Shown here: positions 24,097-30,999 of the stretch, in pieces | Numbering within the stretch: the first letter of the stretch is position 1 | Layout of the letters: each line of letters begins with the position of its first letter | Assembly: GCF_044772865.1 (NCBI RefSeq) | Contig: NZ_CP173029.1 | Location: forward strand, 620,001 to 684,000 | DNA length: 64,000 nucleotides | DNA from: Algirhabdus cladophorae | GTDB lineage: Bacteria > Pseudomonadota > Alphaproteobacteria > Rhodobacterales > Rhodobacteraceae | Reading direction: 5' to 3' | Made by a program: the position numbers and the translations under genes | Notes under the pieces: model-generated | What the model saw: the letters and a program-made list of their open reading frames with translations, nothing else | Told to the model about the DNA's origin: nothing | Databases searched by the model: none

Positions 24097-26286
24097 ATGT
24101 CAGATATTATCTATACCAAAGTAGACGAAGCCCCGGAACTCGCGTCGGCGTCGTTCTTGCCAATTATTCAAAAGTTCGCCGCCGCCGCTGGCGTCACAGT
24201 TGGCACCAAGGACATCAGCCTTGCGGGACGGATCCTTGCGACGTTTCCCGAGAACCTAAGCGAAGATCAGCGCCAACCAGATGATCTGGCAGACCTTGGC
24301 CGTTTGGTGAAAACCGCAGAGGCAAACGTCATCAAGTTGCCAAATATCTCGGCTTCGGTGCCACAGTTAGTCGCCGCGATCAAAGAATTGCAGTCCAAAG
24401 GCTACGCTGTGCCAGACTATCCAGAGGCGCCAGCAACTGAGGCCGAAGAGGCGATCCGGGCCAAGTATGACGGCATCAAGGGGTCTGCTGTGAACCCCGT
24501 ACTGCGAGAAGGGAACTCTGATCGCCGTGCGGCAAAGGCAGTAAAGAACTTTGCACAAAATAATCCGCACCGTATGGGCGATTGGTCCGCAGACAGCAAG
24601 ACGCAGGTGTCGTCCATGTCTGGCAACGACTTCTTCTCGAATGAGGCATCAGCCACACTGGCAGAAGAGACGACTGCAAAAATCGTTCTCGAAACTGCAA
24701 CAGGTGAAATCGTCCTAAAGGAAGGCCTGAGCTATCCGGCGGGCACAGTTGTTGACGCCACCTTTATGAGCGTTGCTGCTTTGAAGGATTTTCTAGCGGC
24801 TGAGATCGAGAAAACCAAAGCCGATGGCACCCTGTTTTCGCTCCACCTGAAATCCACAATGATGAAAGTGTCCGATCCAATCATCTTTGGTCACGCCGTC
24901 AAAGCCTTTCTGGCACCTGTGTTTGACGCGCATGGTGCAGCCCTTGCCGATCTTGGTGTTAACCCAAACTCTGGCTTGGGTGATCTGTTGGACCGCGTCA
25001 AAGATGATGCCGCGATCATGGCCGATATTGACGCCTGCATGGCCGCGCGCCCACCGATGTATATGGTCGACAGTGACAAAGGCCTGACCAACTTGCACGT
25101 GTCCTCTGACGTGATCATCGACGCATCTATGCCCGCCCTGATCCGTGCTGGCGGCAAAGGTTGGGGACCAGATGGAAAAGAAGCCGATGCAAACTGTGTG
25201 ATCCCGGATAATTCCTATGCACCGATCTATGACGAAACGATCAACTTCTTCAAAGAGAACGGTAAGTTGAACCCGGCAACTGCGGGCACCGTTCAAAATA
25301 TCGGATTGATGGCGCAAAAAGCCGAGGAATACGGCTCACACCCCACCACGTTTGAAGTGCCAGAAGCGGGCACTGTGAAGATGATCCTTGCTGATGGCAC
25401 TGTGCTGCATCAACACGAGGTAGAGGTTGGCGATATCTGGCGATCGGCCTCGACGCGCAAAGCTCCGATTGAAGACTGGGTGAACCTTGCGATTGATCGC
25501 CAAAAAGCCGAAGGCTGCGAAGCCATCTTTTGGCTGGATGCGGACCGTGCCCACGACGCAGAGCTGATCGCCTATGTCGAGCCGATCCTGAAAGCGCGCG
25601 GCGTCGCTGACAAGTTCACCATCATGCCCCCACGCGCTGCAACGCGTGCGTCTTTTGAAACCATCACGGCGGGCAATAACTCCATCGCGATCACGGGCAA
25701 CGTTTTGCGCGACTACCTGACCGACCTGTTCCCGATCCTGGAACTGGCCACATCGGCCAAGATGTTGTCGATCGTGAAACTGATGAACGGTGGTGGCCTG
25801 TTTGAAACGGGTGCAGGCGGATCTGCCCCAAAACACGTACAACAGTTGAACGAAGAAAATCACTTGCGTTGGGACAGCCTCGGCGAATTCTGCGCCTTGG
25901 GCGAAAGCCTCACTTTTCTAGCTGACTCCAAGAACAATGAAAAAGCACGGGTGCTGGGCCAAGCGGTCGATGCCGCAACACAAGGCATTTTGGACGACAG
26001 TCGTTCGCCATCTCGCAAGGTAGGCGAGCCCGACAACCGCAACAGCCACTATTGGTTCGCCCGTTACTGGGCCGAAGCCCTGGCGGGTCAAAACAGCGAT
26101 CCAGAACTGGCCGCTTATTTTGCACCAGTGGCCAAAGCACTGGCTGAGGGCGAAAGCGATATTCTGGCAGAGCTTGCTGCGGTTCAAGGCGCCCCTGCTG
26201 ATTTGGGCGGATATTATCGCACTGATCCAGAAAAGACCGCCGCCGTGATGCGCCCCTCTGCAACGCTGAACGCGATCATCGGGTAG
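24097..26286 (+). CDS. icd: NADP-dependent isocitrate dehydrogenase, monomeric type
   Basis: The 729-residue protein matches the monomeric (~740 residue) isocitrate dehydrogenase family rather than the ~400-residue dimeric one. Conserved stretches include NLPNISASVPQL-like KLPNISASVPQLVAAIKELQ (~88), LREGNSDRRAA (~128), FSLHLKSTMMKVSDPIIFGH (~248), GGKGWGPDGKEADANCVIPD (~352) and LETGAGGSAPKH-like FETGAGGSAPKHVQQ (~568). It oxidises isocitrate to 2-oxoglutarate, making NADPH, and links to the suc and sdh genes in this window. It has its own transcription unit: decayed sequence lies upstream and a hairpin terminator candidate follows. A tandem GTATGCAG pair lies ~60 bp upstream of the start. 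Confidence 0.97.
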   Translation: MSDIIYTKVDEAPELASASFLPIIQKFAAAAGVTVGTKDISLAGRILATFPENLSEDQRQPDDLADLGRLVKTAEANVIKLPNISASVPQLVAAIKELQSKGYAVPDYPEAPATEAEEAIRAKYDGIKGSAVNPVLREGNSDRRAAKAVKNFAQNNPHRMGDWSADSKTQVSSMSGNDFFSNEASATLAEETTAKIVLETATGEIVLKEGLSYPAGTVVDATFMSVAALKDFLAAEIEKTKADGTLFSLHLKSTMMKVSDPIIFGHAVKAFLAPVFDAHGAALADLGVNPNSGLGDLLDRVKDDAAIMADIDACMAARPPMYMVDSDKGLTNLHVSSDVIIDASMPALIRAGGKGWGPDGKEADANCVIPDNSYAPIYDETINFFKENGKLNPATAGTVQNIGLMAQKAEEYGSHPTTFEVPEAGTVKMILADGTVLHQHEVEVGDIWRSASTRKAPIEDWVNLAIDRQKAEGCEAIFWLDADRAHDAELIAYVEPILKARGVADKFTIMPPRAATRASFETITAGNNSIAITGNVLRDYLTDLFPILELATSAKMLSIVKLMNGGGLFETGAGGSAPKHVQQLNEENHLRWDSLGEFCALGESLTFLADSKNNEKARVLGQAVDAATQGILDDSRSPSRKVGEPDNRNSHYWFARYWAEALAGQNSDPELAAYFAPVAKALAEGESDILAELAAVQGAPADLGGYYRTDPEKTAAVMRPSATLNAIIG

Positions 26287-26303
26287 GCTCTGAAACCAAG
26301 GTC

Positions 26304-26340
26304 GACCCGTGGGCCCATCTGACGCCTATGGGTCGGCTTT
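26304..26340 (+). terminator. probable terminator downstream of icd
   Basis: GACCCGTGGG can pair with CCTATGGGTC along 10 positions allowing G-U pairs, with an 11-base loop, beginning about 18 bp after the icd stop. It is followed by GGCTTTCC, a weak T-rich tail. Confidence 0.45.
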
Positions 26341-26349
26341 CCTGTTTGG

Positions 26350-26520
26350 TCAACATTCGTAGACCCTTACAGCTTGGCCGTCTTCCTTGGTGCACAAAAC
26401 AAGGCCGTCTTGACCCGTAAAGACAGCACGGTTCAAGGGGGGTTGGCCCCGAACGCGCAAACCAAGTTCACAATCTGAACTGACCTCAAAAAGGCGTCGG
26501 CGCTCGTATTTGGGAAAAGG
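26350..26520 (-). other. short start-less reading frame beside tRNA-Ala, possible gene remnant
   Basis: Immediately downstream of tRNA-Ala on the minus strand, a frame ending at TGA (26352-26350) reads FEVSSDCELGLRVRGQPP, then VFTGQDGLVLCTKEDGQ. Its codon usage and composition look protein-like and it ends VRVYEC. There is no ATG or GTG with a ribosome-binding site, and the frame stays open into the tRNA. It may be the 3' remnant of a small gene or a small protein with an unusual start. I do not recognise the family. Confidence 0.25.
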
Positions 26521-26524
26521 AAAA

Positions 26525-26600
26525 TGGTGGAGCCTAGCGGGATCGAACCGCTGACCTCCTGCATGCCATGCAGGCGCTCTCCCAGCTGAGCTAAGGCCCC
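26525..26600 (-). tRNA. tRNA-Ala (anticodon GGC)
   Basis: The reverse complement folds as a complete 76-nt tRNA. The acceptor stem pairs GGGGCCT with AGGCTCC (one G-U pair), the D-arm reads TAGCTCAGCTGGGAGAGC, the anticodon stem is CCTGC/GCAGG with loop ATGGCAT (anticodon GGC, reading GCC), the T-arm contains GGTTCGATCC, and the CCA end is encoded. It decodes alanine. No integrase or duplicated attachment site is visible at its 3' end. Confidence 0.96.
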
Positions 26601-26705
26601 ATTTGGGTGCTAGTTAGGCAAATGCGCCCCGGGGTTCAACCCGAAAAATGCATCGCAAATGCCCAACTGCGTTTTTTCTTACGTTAGGTGCGCAGAGCGC
26701 CCTTT

Positions 26706-27044
26706 TTAGTCGTCGTCGGTTGGGCTGGCGACATCGGCGATTTCTTCCAAAGGAACTGTATCGTCGTCGTCATCGTCTTCCAGTACGTCATCACCCAGAT
26801 CCACATCTGCGTCGTCGTCGTCGAGCACATCTGCGTCATCATCGAGTACGATATCTTCTTCATCGTCTTCGGGCTTGGCCGAGGCTGGATCTGCTTTGTC
26901 AGCAACCATGGTGCGGTTTTTGTTGGTGTCCAAGGTCACCACTTCGCCGGTATAGGGGCTGACAATCGGGTCACGGCCCATATCGTAAAAGCGTTTTCCA
27001 GTGGTCGGGCAAAGGCGCTTTACGCCCCATTCTTCTTTGGGCAT
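26706..27044 (-). CDS. TIGR02300 / FYDLN-acid family protein
   Basis: The 112-residue protein has a short conserved head (KEEWGVKRLCPTTGKRFYDM, residues ~3-22, then DPIVSPYTGE). The long tail is almost entirely aspartate and glutamate (from ~58). It matches the alphaproteobacterial FYDLN_acid family, here with FYDMG in place of FYDLN. The paired Cys in the head and the acidic tail suggest a nucleic-acid- or protein-mimicking role, but no function is established. It lies next to tRNA-Ala on the same strand, a common location in Rhodobacterales as far as I recall. Confidence 0.88.
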   Translation of the reverse strand: MPKEEWGVKRLCPTTGKRFYDMGRDPIVSPYTGEVVTLDTNKNRTMVADKADPASAKPEDDEEDIVLDDDADVLDDDDADVDLGDDVLEDDDDDDTVPLEEIADVASPTDDD

Positions 27045-27181
27045 AGGATTCCCCTAAAGTTGGTCTAAATCGTCGGCAATCTTGTTCGCATGCCAGAACT
27101 GGCGCTGGGTGTCAAAGGGGTTTGCGTGTGAGTTTTGGGAAAATTACTGTGCAGGCCATGGCAAAGTAGGAAAAGCGGTAA

Positions 27182-27871
27182 ATGGAAGAGATCATTCTGG
27201 ACGGATCGCCACCGATTGCTGTTGTGCTGAGGCGCTCTGCGCGGGCAGGCCGGATTTCGCTGCGGGTGTCACGGCTGGATGGTCGGGTGTCTTTGACGAT
27301 ACCAACGCGTGGGTCCAAATCCGAAGCCATATCTTTCCTGCGCGAAAAAGAAGTTTGGCTGCGGCATCAGCTGGTGATCCAAGCGCCCCGTGTCGATTTG
27401 CGTGTGGGCGCCGAGGTTCTGTTTGAAGGCACGCCGTTGGTCATTTCCCAAGGGAAAAGTCGGGCTGCGCAGATCATCGGCACGCAGTTGCTGGTGCCGG
27501 GCCCAGAGGCCGGATATGCGGCCAAGATCGCAGCGTTTCTCAAGGCCCGAGCGCGGCCGCGTCTGCATGCAGCAACAGAAGTCTATGCTGCCCGGTTGGG
27601 CAAACCGGTCAAGCGGATCACGCTGCGCGATACTCGTTCGCGGTGGGGCTCGTGTTCCAGCGCGGGCAATTTGAACTATTCTTGGCGGTTGATCATGGCC
27701 CCACCAGATGTCCTGGATTATGTGGCGGCCCATGAGGTCGCTCATCTCCAAGAGATGAACCACTCGCAGGCGTTTTGGGATGTGGTCGAGCGGCTTTATG
27801 GACCATGTGCGGATCAGCGAAAGTGGCTGCGCACCAATGGCAATTTGTTGCATCAATATGTCTTTGATTGA
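27182..27871 (+). CDS. YgjP/SprT-like zinc metalloprotease (DUF45)
   Basis: This 229-residue protein has the DUF45 signature. The RDTRSRWGSCSSAGNLNYSW block (~144-163) is followed by the zinc motif HEVAHLQEMNHS (HExxH plus a third His, ~181-192) and the C-terminal WLRTNG. Members are cytoplasmic metallopeptidases of poorly known substrate. It is transcribed towards the GntR gene with a 31-bp gap that contains a TGTGATCACA operator, so the two genes could be cotranscribed, or the regulator may have its own promoter. Length is normal. Confidence 0.85.
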   Translation: MEEIILDGSPPIAVVLRRSARAGRISLRVSRLDGRVSLTIPTRGSKSEAISFLREKEVWLRHQLVIQAPRVDLRVGAEVLFEGTPLVISQGKSRAAQIIGTQLLVPGPEAGYAAKIAAFLKARARPRLHAATEVYAARLGKPVKRITLRDTRSRWGSCSSAGNLNYSWRLIMAPPDVLDYVAAHEVAHLQEMNHSQAFWDVVERLYGPCADQRKWLRTNGNLLHQYVFD

Positions 27872-27884
27872 CCCGTTGGGATTT

Positions 27885-27894
27885 TGTGATCACA
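27885..27894. promoter_or_regulatory. TGTGATCACA operator in front of the GntR gene
   Basis: A perfect 10-bp palindrome (TGTGATCACA, extended TTGTGATCACAA) ends 8 bp before the GntR start codon. The same palindrome occurs in pairs upstream of sucC and sdhC, so this copy is best read as an autoregulatory site of the adjacent regulator. Confidence 0.65.
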
Positions 27895-27902
27895 ACTAGG
27901 CC

Positions 27903-28550
27903 ATGTTGCTACAACCCCGCTCTGAGGCCACATCGGCCACTCATGAACAGTTATACCGTGCGTTGCGATTGCGCATTATGTACGGTGAGGTGCCCCCGGG
28001 GCAGGCCCTGACGCTGCGTGGGATCGGCAAGGAATTCAATGTCTCGATGACCCCGGCCCGCGAGGCGCTGCGCCGGTTGGTGGCTGAGGGGGCGCTGTCG
28101 TTGTCCAATTCTGGCCGTGTCAGCACGCCGGAGCTGTCCAGCGAACGGTTGGAAGAGCTTGCTGCGTTGCGCGCGCTGATCGAGCCCGAACTGGCGACGC
28201 GGGCATTGCCAAGGGCCCATATGGCGCTGATCGAGCGGCTCACAAGCATCAACAATGATGTGGCCCAAGCCATCGCGCACCGTGATGCAGTGGGGTATAT
28301 TCGGTTGAACCTTGAATTTCATCGTACCTTGTATTTGCGGGCCCAAGCGCCTGCTATGTTGGCCATGGCAGAAACCGTTTGGCTGCAACTGGGGCCAACG
28401 ATGCGGGCACTTTATGGCAAATTGAACCGCACGGAGGCCCCGCGCAATCACCGCTTGATTTTAGCTGCGTTGCGGGCCGGTGATGAGCCGAGCCTACGTC
28501 TGGCGCTGCGTGCTGATGTAACAGCTGGGCTGAAATTGTTGGCGGAATAA
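27903..28550 (+). CDS. GntR-family (FCD domain) regulator, candidate TCA-cycle regulator
   Basis: This 215-residue FadR-subfamily GntR protein has an N-terminal winged HTH at residues ~15-75 (LRIMYGEVPPGQALTLRGIG, then EFNVSMTPAREALRRLVAEG). The all-helical FCD effector domain at ~85-210 has LNLEFHRTLYLRA with the metal-binding Asp/His pattern partly visible. FCD proteins usually bind organic acids. It flanks the sucCDAB-lpd operon convergently, and a TGTGATCACA palindrome lies just upstream of its start. Paired identical palindromes lie upstream of sucC and sdhC, so I infer that it controls these TCA genes and itself. R. sphaeroides AkgR is a regulator I recall in such a role; orthology is unverified. 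Confidence 0.85.
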   Translation: MLLQPRSEATSATHEQLYRALRLRIMYGEVPPGQALTLRGIGKEFNVSMTPAREALRRLVAEGALSLSNSGRVSTPELSSERLEELAALRALIEPELATRALPRAHMALIERLTSINNDVAQAIAHRDAVGYIRLNLEFHRTLYLRAQAPAMLAMAETVWLQLGPTMRALYGKLNRTEAPRNHRLILAALRAGDEPSLRLALRADVTAGLKLLAE

Positions 28551-28568
28551 ATCATCTGATTAAAATCA

Positions 28569-28596
28569 GCTGGCCCCTGCGGGAGCGGGTGCCAGC
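28569..28596. terminator. hairpin between convergent gntR and lpd genes
   Basis: GCTGGC and GCCAGC arms enclose a GC-rich interior that can also pair partly. It lies 19 bp after the gntR stop. As the genes converge it could terminate either transcript; no long T-run is seen. Confidence 0.35.
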
Positions 28597-28711
28597 GCCT
28601 TATCCCACACTGGCGAGACCCGATCGCCTGTTGCGCAATCCGCAGGTCCGGGAACAGGTGGCCCATGGCGCGTGATGCGCCACGGGGACCTGTGATATTG
28701 CACCAGTGGCT

Positions 28712-30100
28712 TTAGCTGTGAATTGGGCCGTCGCCGCAAGCAAGGGCCGCTTCGCGCACTGCTTCCGAGTAGGTTGGATGCGCGTGGCACGTGCGGGCCA
28801 GATCTTCGGCGGCAGCGCCAAATTCCATAGCGACGCAGACCTCGTGCAGCAAATCGCCTGCCATGGGGCCGATGATGTGCGCGCCCAAGATACGGTCGGT
28901 GTCTTTATCAGCAAGGATTTTCACGAAGCCATCAGCGGCGAAATTAGCCTTGGCGCGACCGTTGCCCATAAAGCTGAACTTGCCGACTTTGTAGGCGCGA
29001 CCGGACTCTTTGAGTTGCTCTTCGGTGGCCCCAACGCTGCCCACTTCGGGGTGCGTGTAAATCACGCCGGGGATCACATCGTAGTTCACGTGCGGCTTTT
29101 GACCGGCGAGCCCTTCGGCGCAGGCCATGCCTTCGTCCTCGGCTTTGTGAGCCAGCATCGGGCCATCGATAGCGTCGCCAATGGCGTAGATGCCTTTGAC
29201 ATTTGTGGCATAGTGACCGTCGGTTTTGATCTGTCCCCGTGGGGACATTTCGACGCCGAGCGCTTCAAGGCCCAAGCCATCGGTGAAAGGTTTGCGCCCA
29301 GTGGCGACCAAAACGACATCGGCGTCGATGGTGGCTTCACTGTCGTCTTTGTTGAGCTTGTAGGTGACTTTGGCCTTGGTTTTGGTGGCTTCCACCTTTT
29401 GAACGGCGGCCCCCATGGTAAAGCTAAGTCCCTGTTTCGTCAGCAATTTTTGGAAGGTGCGCTGCACTTCGGCGTCCATGCCGGGGGTGATGGCATCCAG
29501 ATATTCGATGACGTGCACTTCGGAGCCGAGGCGCGCATAGACGCTGCCCAGTTCCAAGCCGATGACACCGGCGCCGATCACCACCATTTTCTTGGGCACT
29601 TTGGGCAGATCAAGGGCACCAGTGCTGTCCACAACGACTTTTTGATCCACCTCGATACCGGGCAATGTCGACACCTCTGACCCTGTGGCCACGATGATAT
29701 TCTTGGCCTCGTGGACGTCGTCGCCGACCTTAACCTTACCAGCGGCAGGGATGCTTCCCCAGCCTTTGAGCCAGTCTATCTTGTTCTTTTTGAACAGAAA
29801 TTCGATGCCTTTGGTGTTTGCGTCAATGGAGTCCTGTTTGTAGGACTTCATCTGGTTCCAATCCACAGAGGGGCTTTTGCCCTTGAGGCCCATGGCGGCG
29901 AAATTATGTTCGGCCTCGTGCAACATATGGCTTGCATGAAGCAGGGCCTTGGACGGGATGCAGCCCACATTCAGGCAAGTGCCGCCAAGGGTCTCGCGCC
30001 CCTCGACACAGGCGGTTTTGAGACCCAGCTGGGCACAACGAATGGCGGCCACATAGCCGCCGGGGCCGGAGCCGATCACGATCACATCATATTGGGCCAT
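28712..30100 (-). CDS. lpd: dihydrolipoamide dehydrogenase (E3 of 2-oxoglutarate dehydrogenase)
   Basis: This 462-residue flavoprotein disulfide reductase has the FAD motif IGSGPGGYVAAI (~7-18), the redox-active disulfide GGTCLNVGCIPSKAL (~39-53), the NAD motif VIGAGVIGLELGSVYARLG (~175-193), AIGDAIDGPMLAHKAE (~308) and the C-terminal HAHPTYSE with the catalytic base His. It reoxidises lipoyl groups of SucB. It is the last gene of the sucCDAB operon on this strand, separated from sucB by a small membrane protein and a MAPEG gene. A remarkable phased GTATGGC array lies 31-81 bp upstream of its start, where a promoter or leader structure could be. Confidence 0.97.
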   Translation of the reverse strand: MAQYDVIVIGSGPGGYVAAIRCAQLGLKTACVEGRETLGGTCLNVGCIPSKALLHASHMLHEAEHNFAAMGLKGKSPSVDWNQMKSYKQDSIDANTKGIEFLFKKNKIDWLKGWGSIPAAGKVKVGDDVHEAKNIIVATGSEVSTLPGIEVDQKVVVDSTGALDLPKVPKKMVVIGAGVIGLELGSVYARLGSEVHVIEYLDAITPGMDAEVQRTFQKLLTKQGLSFTMGAAVQKVEATKTKAKVTYKLNKDDSEATIDADVVLVATGRKPFTDGLGLEALGVEMSPRGQIKTDGHYATNVKGIYAIGDAIDGPMLAHKAEDEGMACAEGLAGQKPHVNYDVIPGVIYTHPEVGSVGATEEQLKESGRAYKVGKFSFMGNGRAKANFAADGFVKILADKDTDRILGAHIIGPMAGDLLHEVCVAMEFGAAAEDLARTCHAHPTYSEAVREAALACGDGPIHS

Positions 30101-30130
30101 TTTGGACCTCCTTGTCGGTCAAATTGGGGT

Positions 30131-30181
30131 GCCATACAGCGTATGGCAGGTGTATGGCTGGCGTATGGCAGGGGGCCATAC
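30131..30181. repeat. phased GTATGGC/GCCATAC heptamer array upstream of lpd
   Basis: Three direct copies of GTATGGC start at 30141, 30152 and 30163, exactly 11 bp apart. They are bracketed by inverted copies (GCCATAC) at 30131 and 30175. The array fills the gap between the MAPEG stop and lpd. The outer pairs can fold into 7-bp hairpins with 3- and 5-base loops, and alternative pairings with the central copy are possible. The function is unknown; a multi-subunit binding site or a switching leader are both possible. Confidence 0.6.
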
Positions 30182-30186
30182 AATGG

Positions 30187-30576
30187 TTAAATAAGTGCTG
30201 CGATCAGCATTGCGACAGTGGCCCCGAACCCGAACATCCAGATGACGCTGCGCCACGGCGCGAGGCCTTGGACATAGGCCGGAACATAGAGCAACCGCGC
30301 GACCAGATAGATGCTGGCGCAGGTGGCAGTGAAGGGCGTGGATTGGTCCGATAGGGTGACGACTACGGTGGCGATAGTGAAGAGGATCAACCCCTCGAAA
30401 TGGTTGTTCATGGCCCGCTGGAGGCGGCCTGCGGTGCCGGTCAGGTCGATCTTTTTGTCGCGCGGGGACATTGCGGCCTTGGGGCCGACTTGCAGGTTGG
30501 CCGCGATGGAGTAGAGACCGAATTGCACGACCTGTAGGAGGGCAGCGTAGGTGAGGATTTGGAGTTCGGGGGTCAT
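30187..30576 (-). CDS. MAPEG-family membrane protein
   Basis: The 129-residue protein has four hydrophobic segments (~4-22, ~52-70, ~76-98, ~107-128). The MAPEG-type loop RAMNNHFEGLILFTIAT (~46-62) lies after a basic cytoplasmic segment. MAPEG proteins include microsomal glutathione S-transferases; bacterial members in this position are of unknown substrate. It lies between the small membrane protein and lpd in the suc operon, 6 bp downstream of the former. I recall MAPEG genes near sucB-lpd in related genomes, so the position is probably conserved. Confidence 0.82.
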   Translation of the reverse strand: MTPELQILTYAALLQVVQFGLYSIAANLQVGPKAAMSPRDKKIDLTGTAGRLQRAMNNHFEGLILFTIATVVVTLSDQSTPFTATCASIYLVARLLYVPAYVQGLAPWRSVIWMFGFGATVAMLIAALI

Positions 30577-30582
30577 AGTTTG

Positions 30583-30999
30583 CTAATCCATATACCGAAT
30601 TGCGTTCATGCGGATGTGAACCGTGTCGGTTTTTGTGTTTCTGTATGCGGCAAGGGCTGCAAGTGACAAAAAAATTGCCCAGAAAAACGAAATTCCTGAT
30701 ACCACCAATTGCTTTGTTGGAAGCAGGAATAGACATGCTGTCGTGGTTGCGAACAAAACGCTATGGGGCCAGTGCGTACGCCATATTTTCAGACCCAATC
30801 GTTGGTATTTTTCTTCTCTTAGGTTCAAAAAAACGAGCATGGCGCCATAAGACATGATGAAATAGTCAGAAATACTACTTGAGTGGTTTAGCGCGCCCAC
30901 GACGTAGAGAAGCGCTAAAACCACACCAAGGGAATAAGCGACACAACGCAACCACAAGCCACGGGTGACCTGATCGTAGGTTGGCTGTTTGTGGCTCAT
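30583..30999 (-). CDS. hypothetical small membrane protein in the suc operon
   Basis: This 138-residue protein has about four predicted membrane segments (~18-36, ~45-60, ~78-93, ~100-117), a basic loop (LREEKYQRLGLKIWRTH) and no signal peptide. I do not recognise a family. Its start codon directly abuts the sucB stop (no intervening base), so it must be read from the suc transcript. A hand count of bases 30601-30840 gives 107 G+C of 240 (45%), clearly below the ~57-62% of sucB, and its codons are more AT-rich. This suggests a foreign or fast-evolving insertion into the operon. Four-helix topology resembles small inner-membrane proteins generally. Confidence 0.6.
   Translation of the reverse strand: MSHKQPTYDQVTRGLWLRCVAYSLGVVLALLYVVGALNHSSSISDYFIMSYGAMLVFLNLREEKYQRLGLKIWRTHWPHSVLFATTTACLFLLPTKQLVVSGISFFWAIFLSLAALAAYRNTKTDTVHIRMNAIRYMD

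Noticed and set aside
26525..26600. tRNA-Ala considered as an integration site of a genomic island
   Set aside because: No integrase gene and no duplicated tRNA 3' end were found within the flanking sequence.
26750..26880. Repetitive GTCGTC/ATCGTC sequence considered as a repeat array or CRISPR
   Set aside because: It is the coding sequence of the poly-aspartate tail of the TIGR02300 protein; no regular repeat-spacer pattern. No CRISPR array was seen anywhere in the window.
27903..28550. TGTGATCACA sites considered as CRP/FNR-type sites
   Set aside because: CRP/FNR sites have TGTGA or TTGAT half-sites with a 4-6 bp spacer. Here the arms abut without a spacer, and a GntR gene with its own copy is adjacent.
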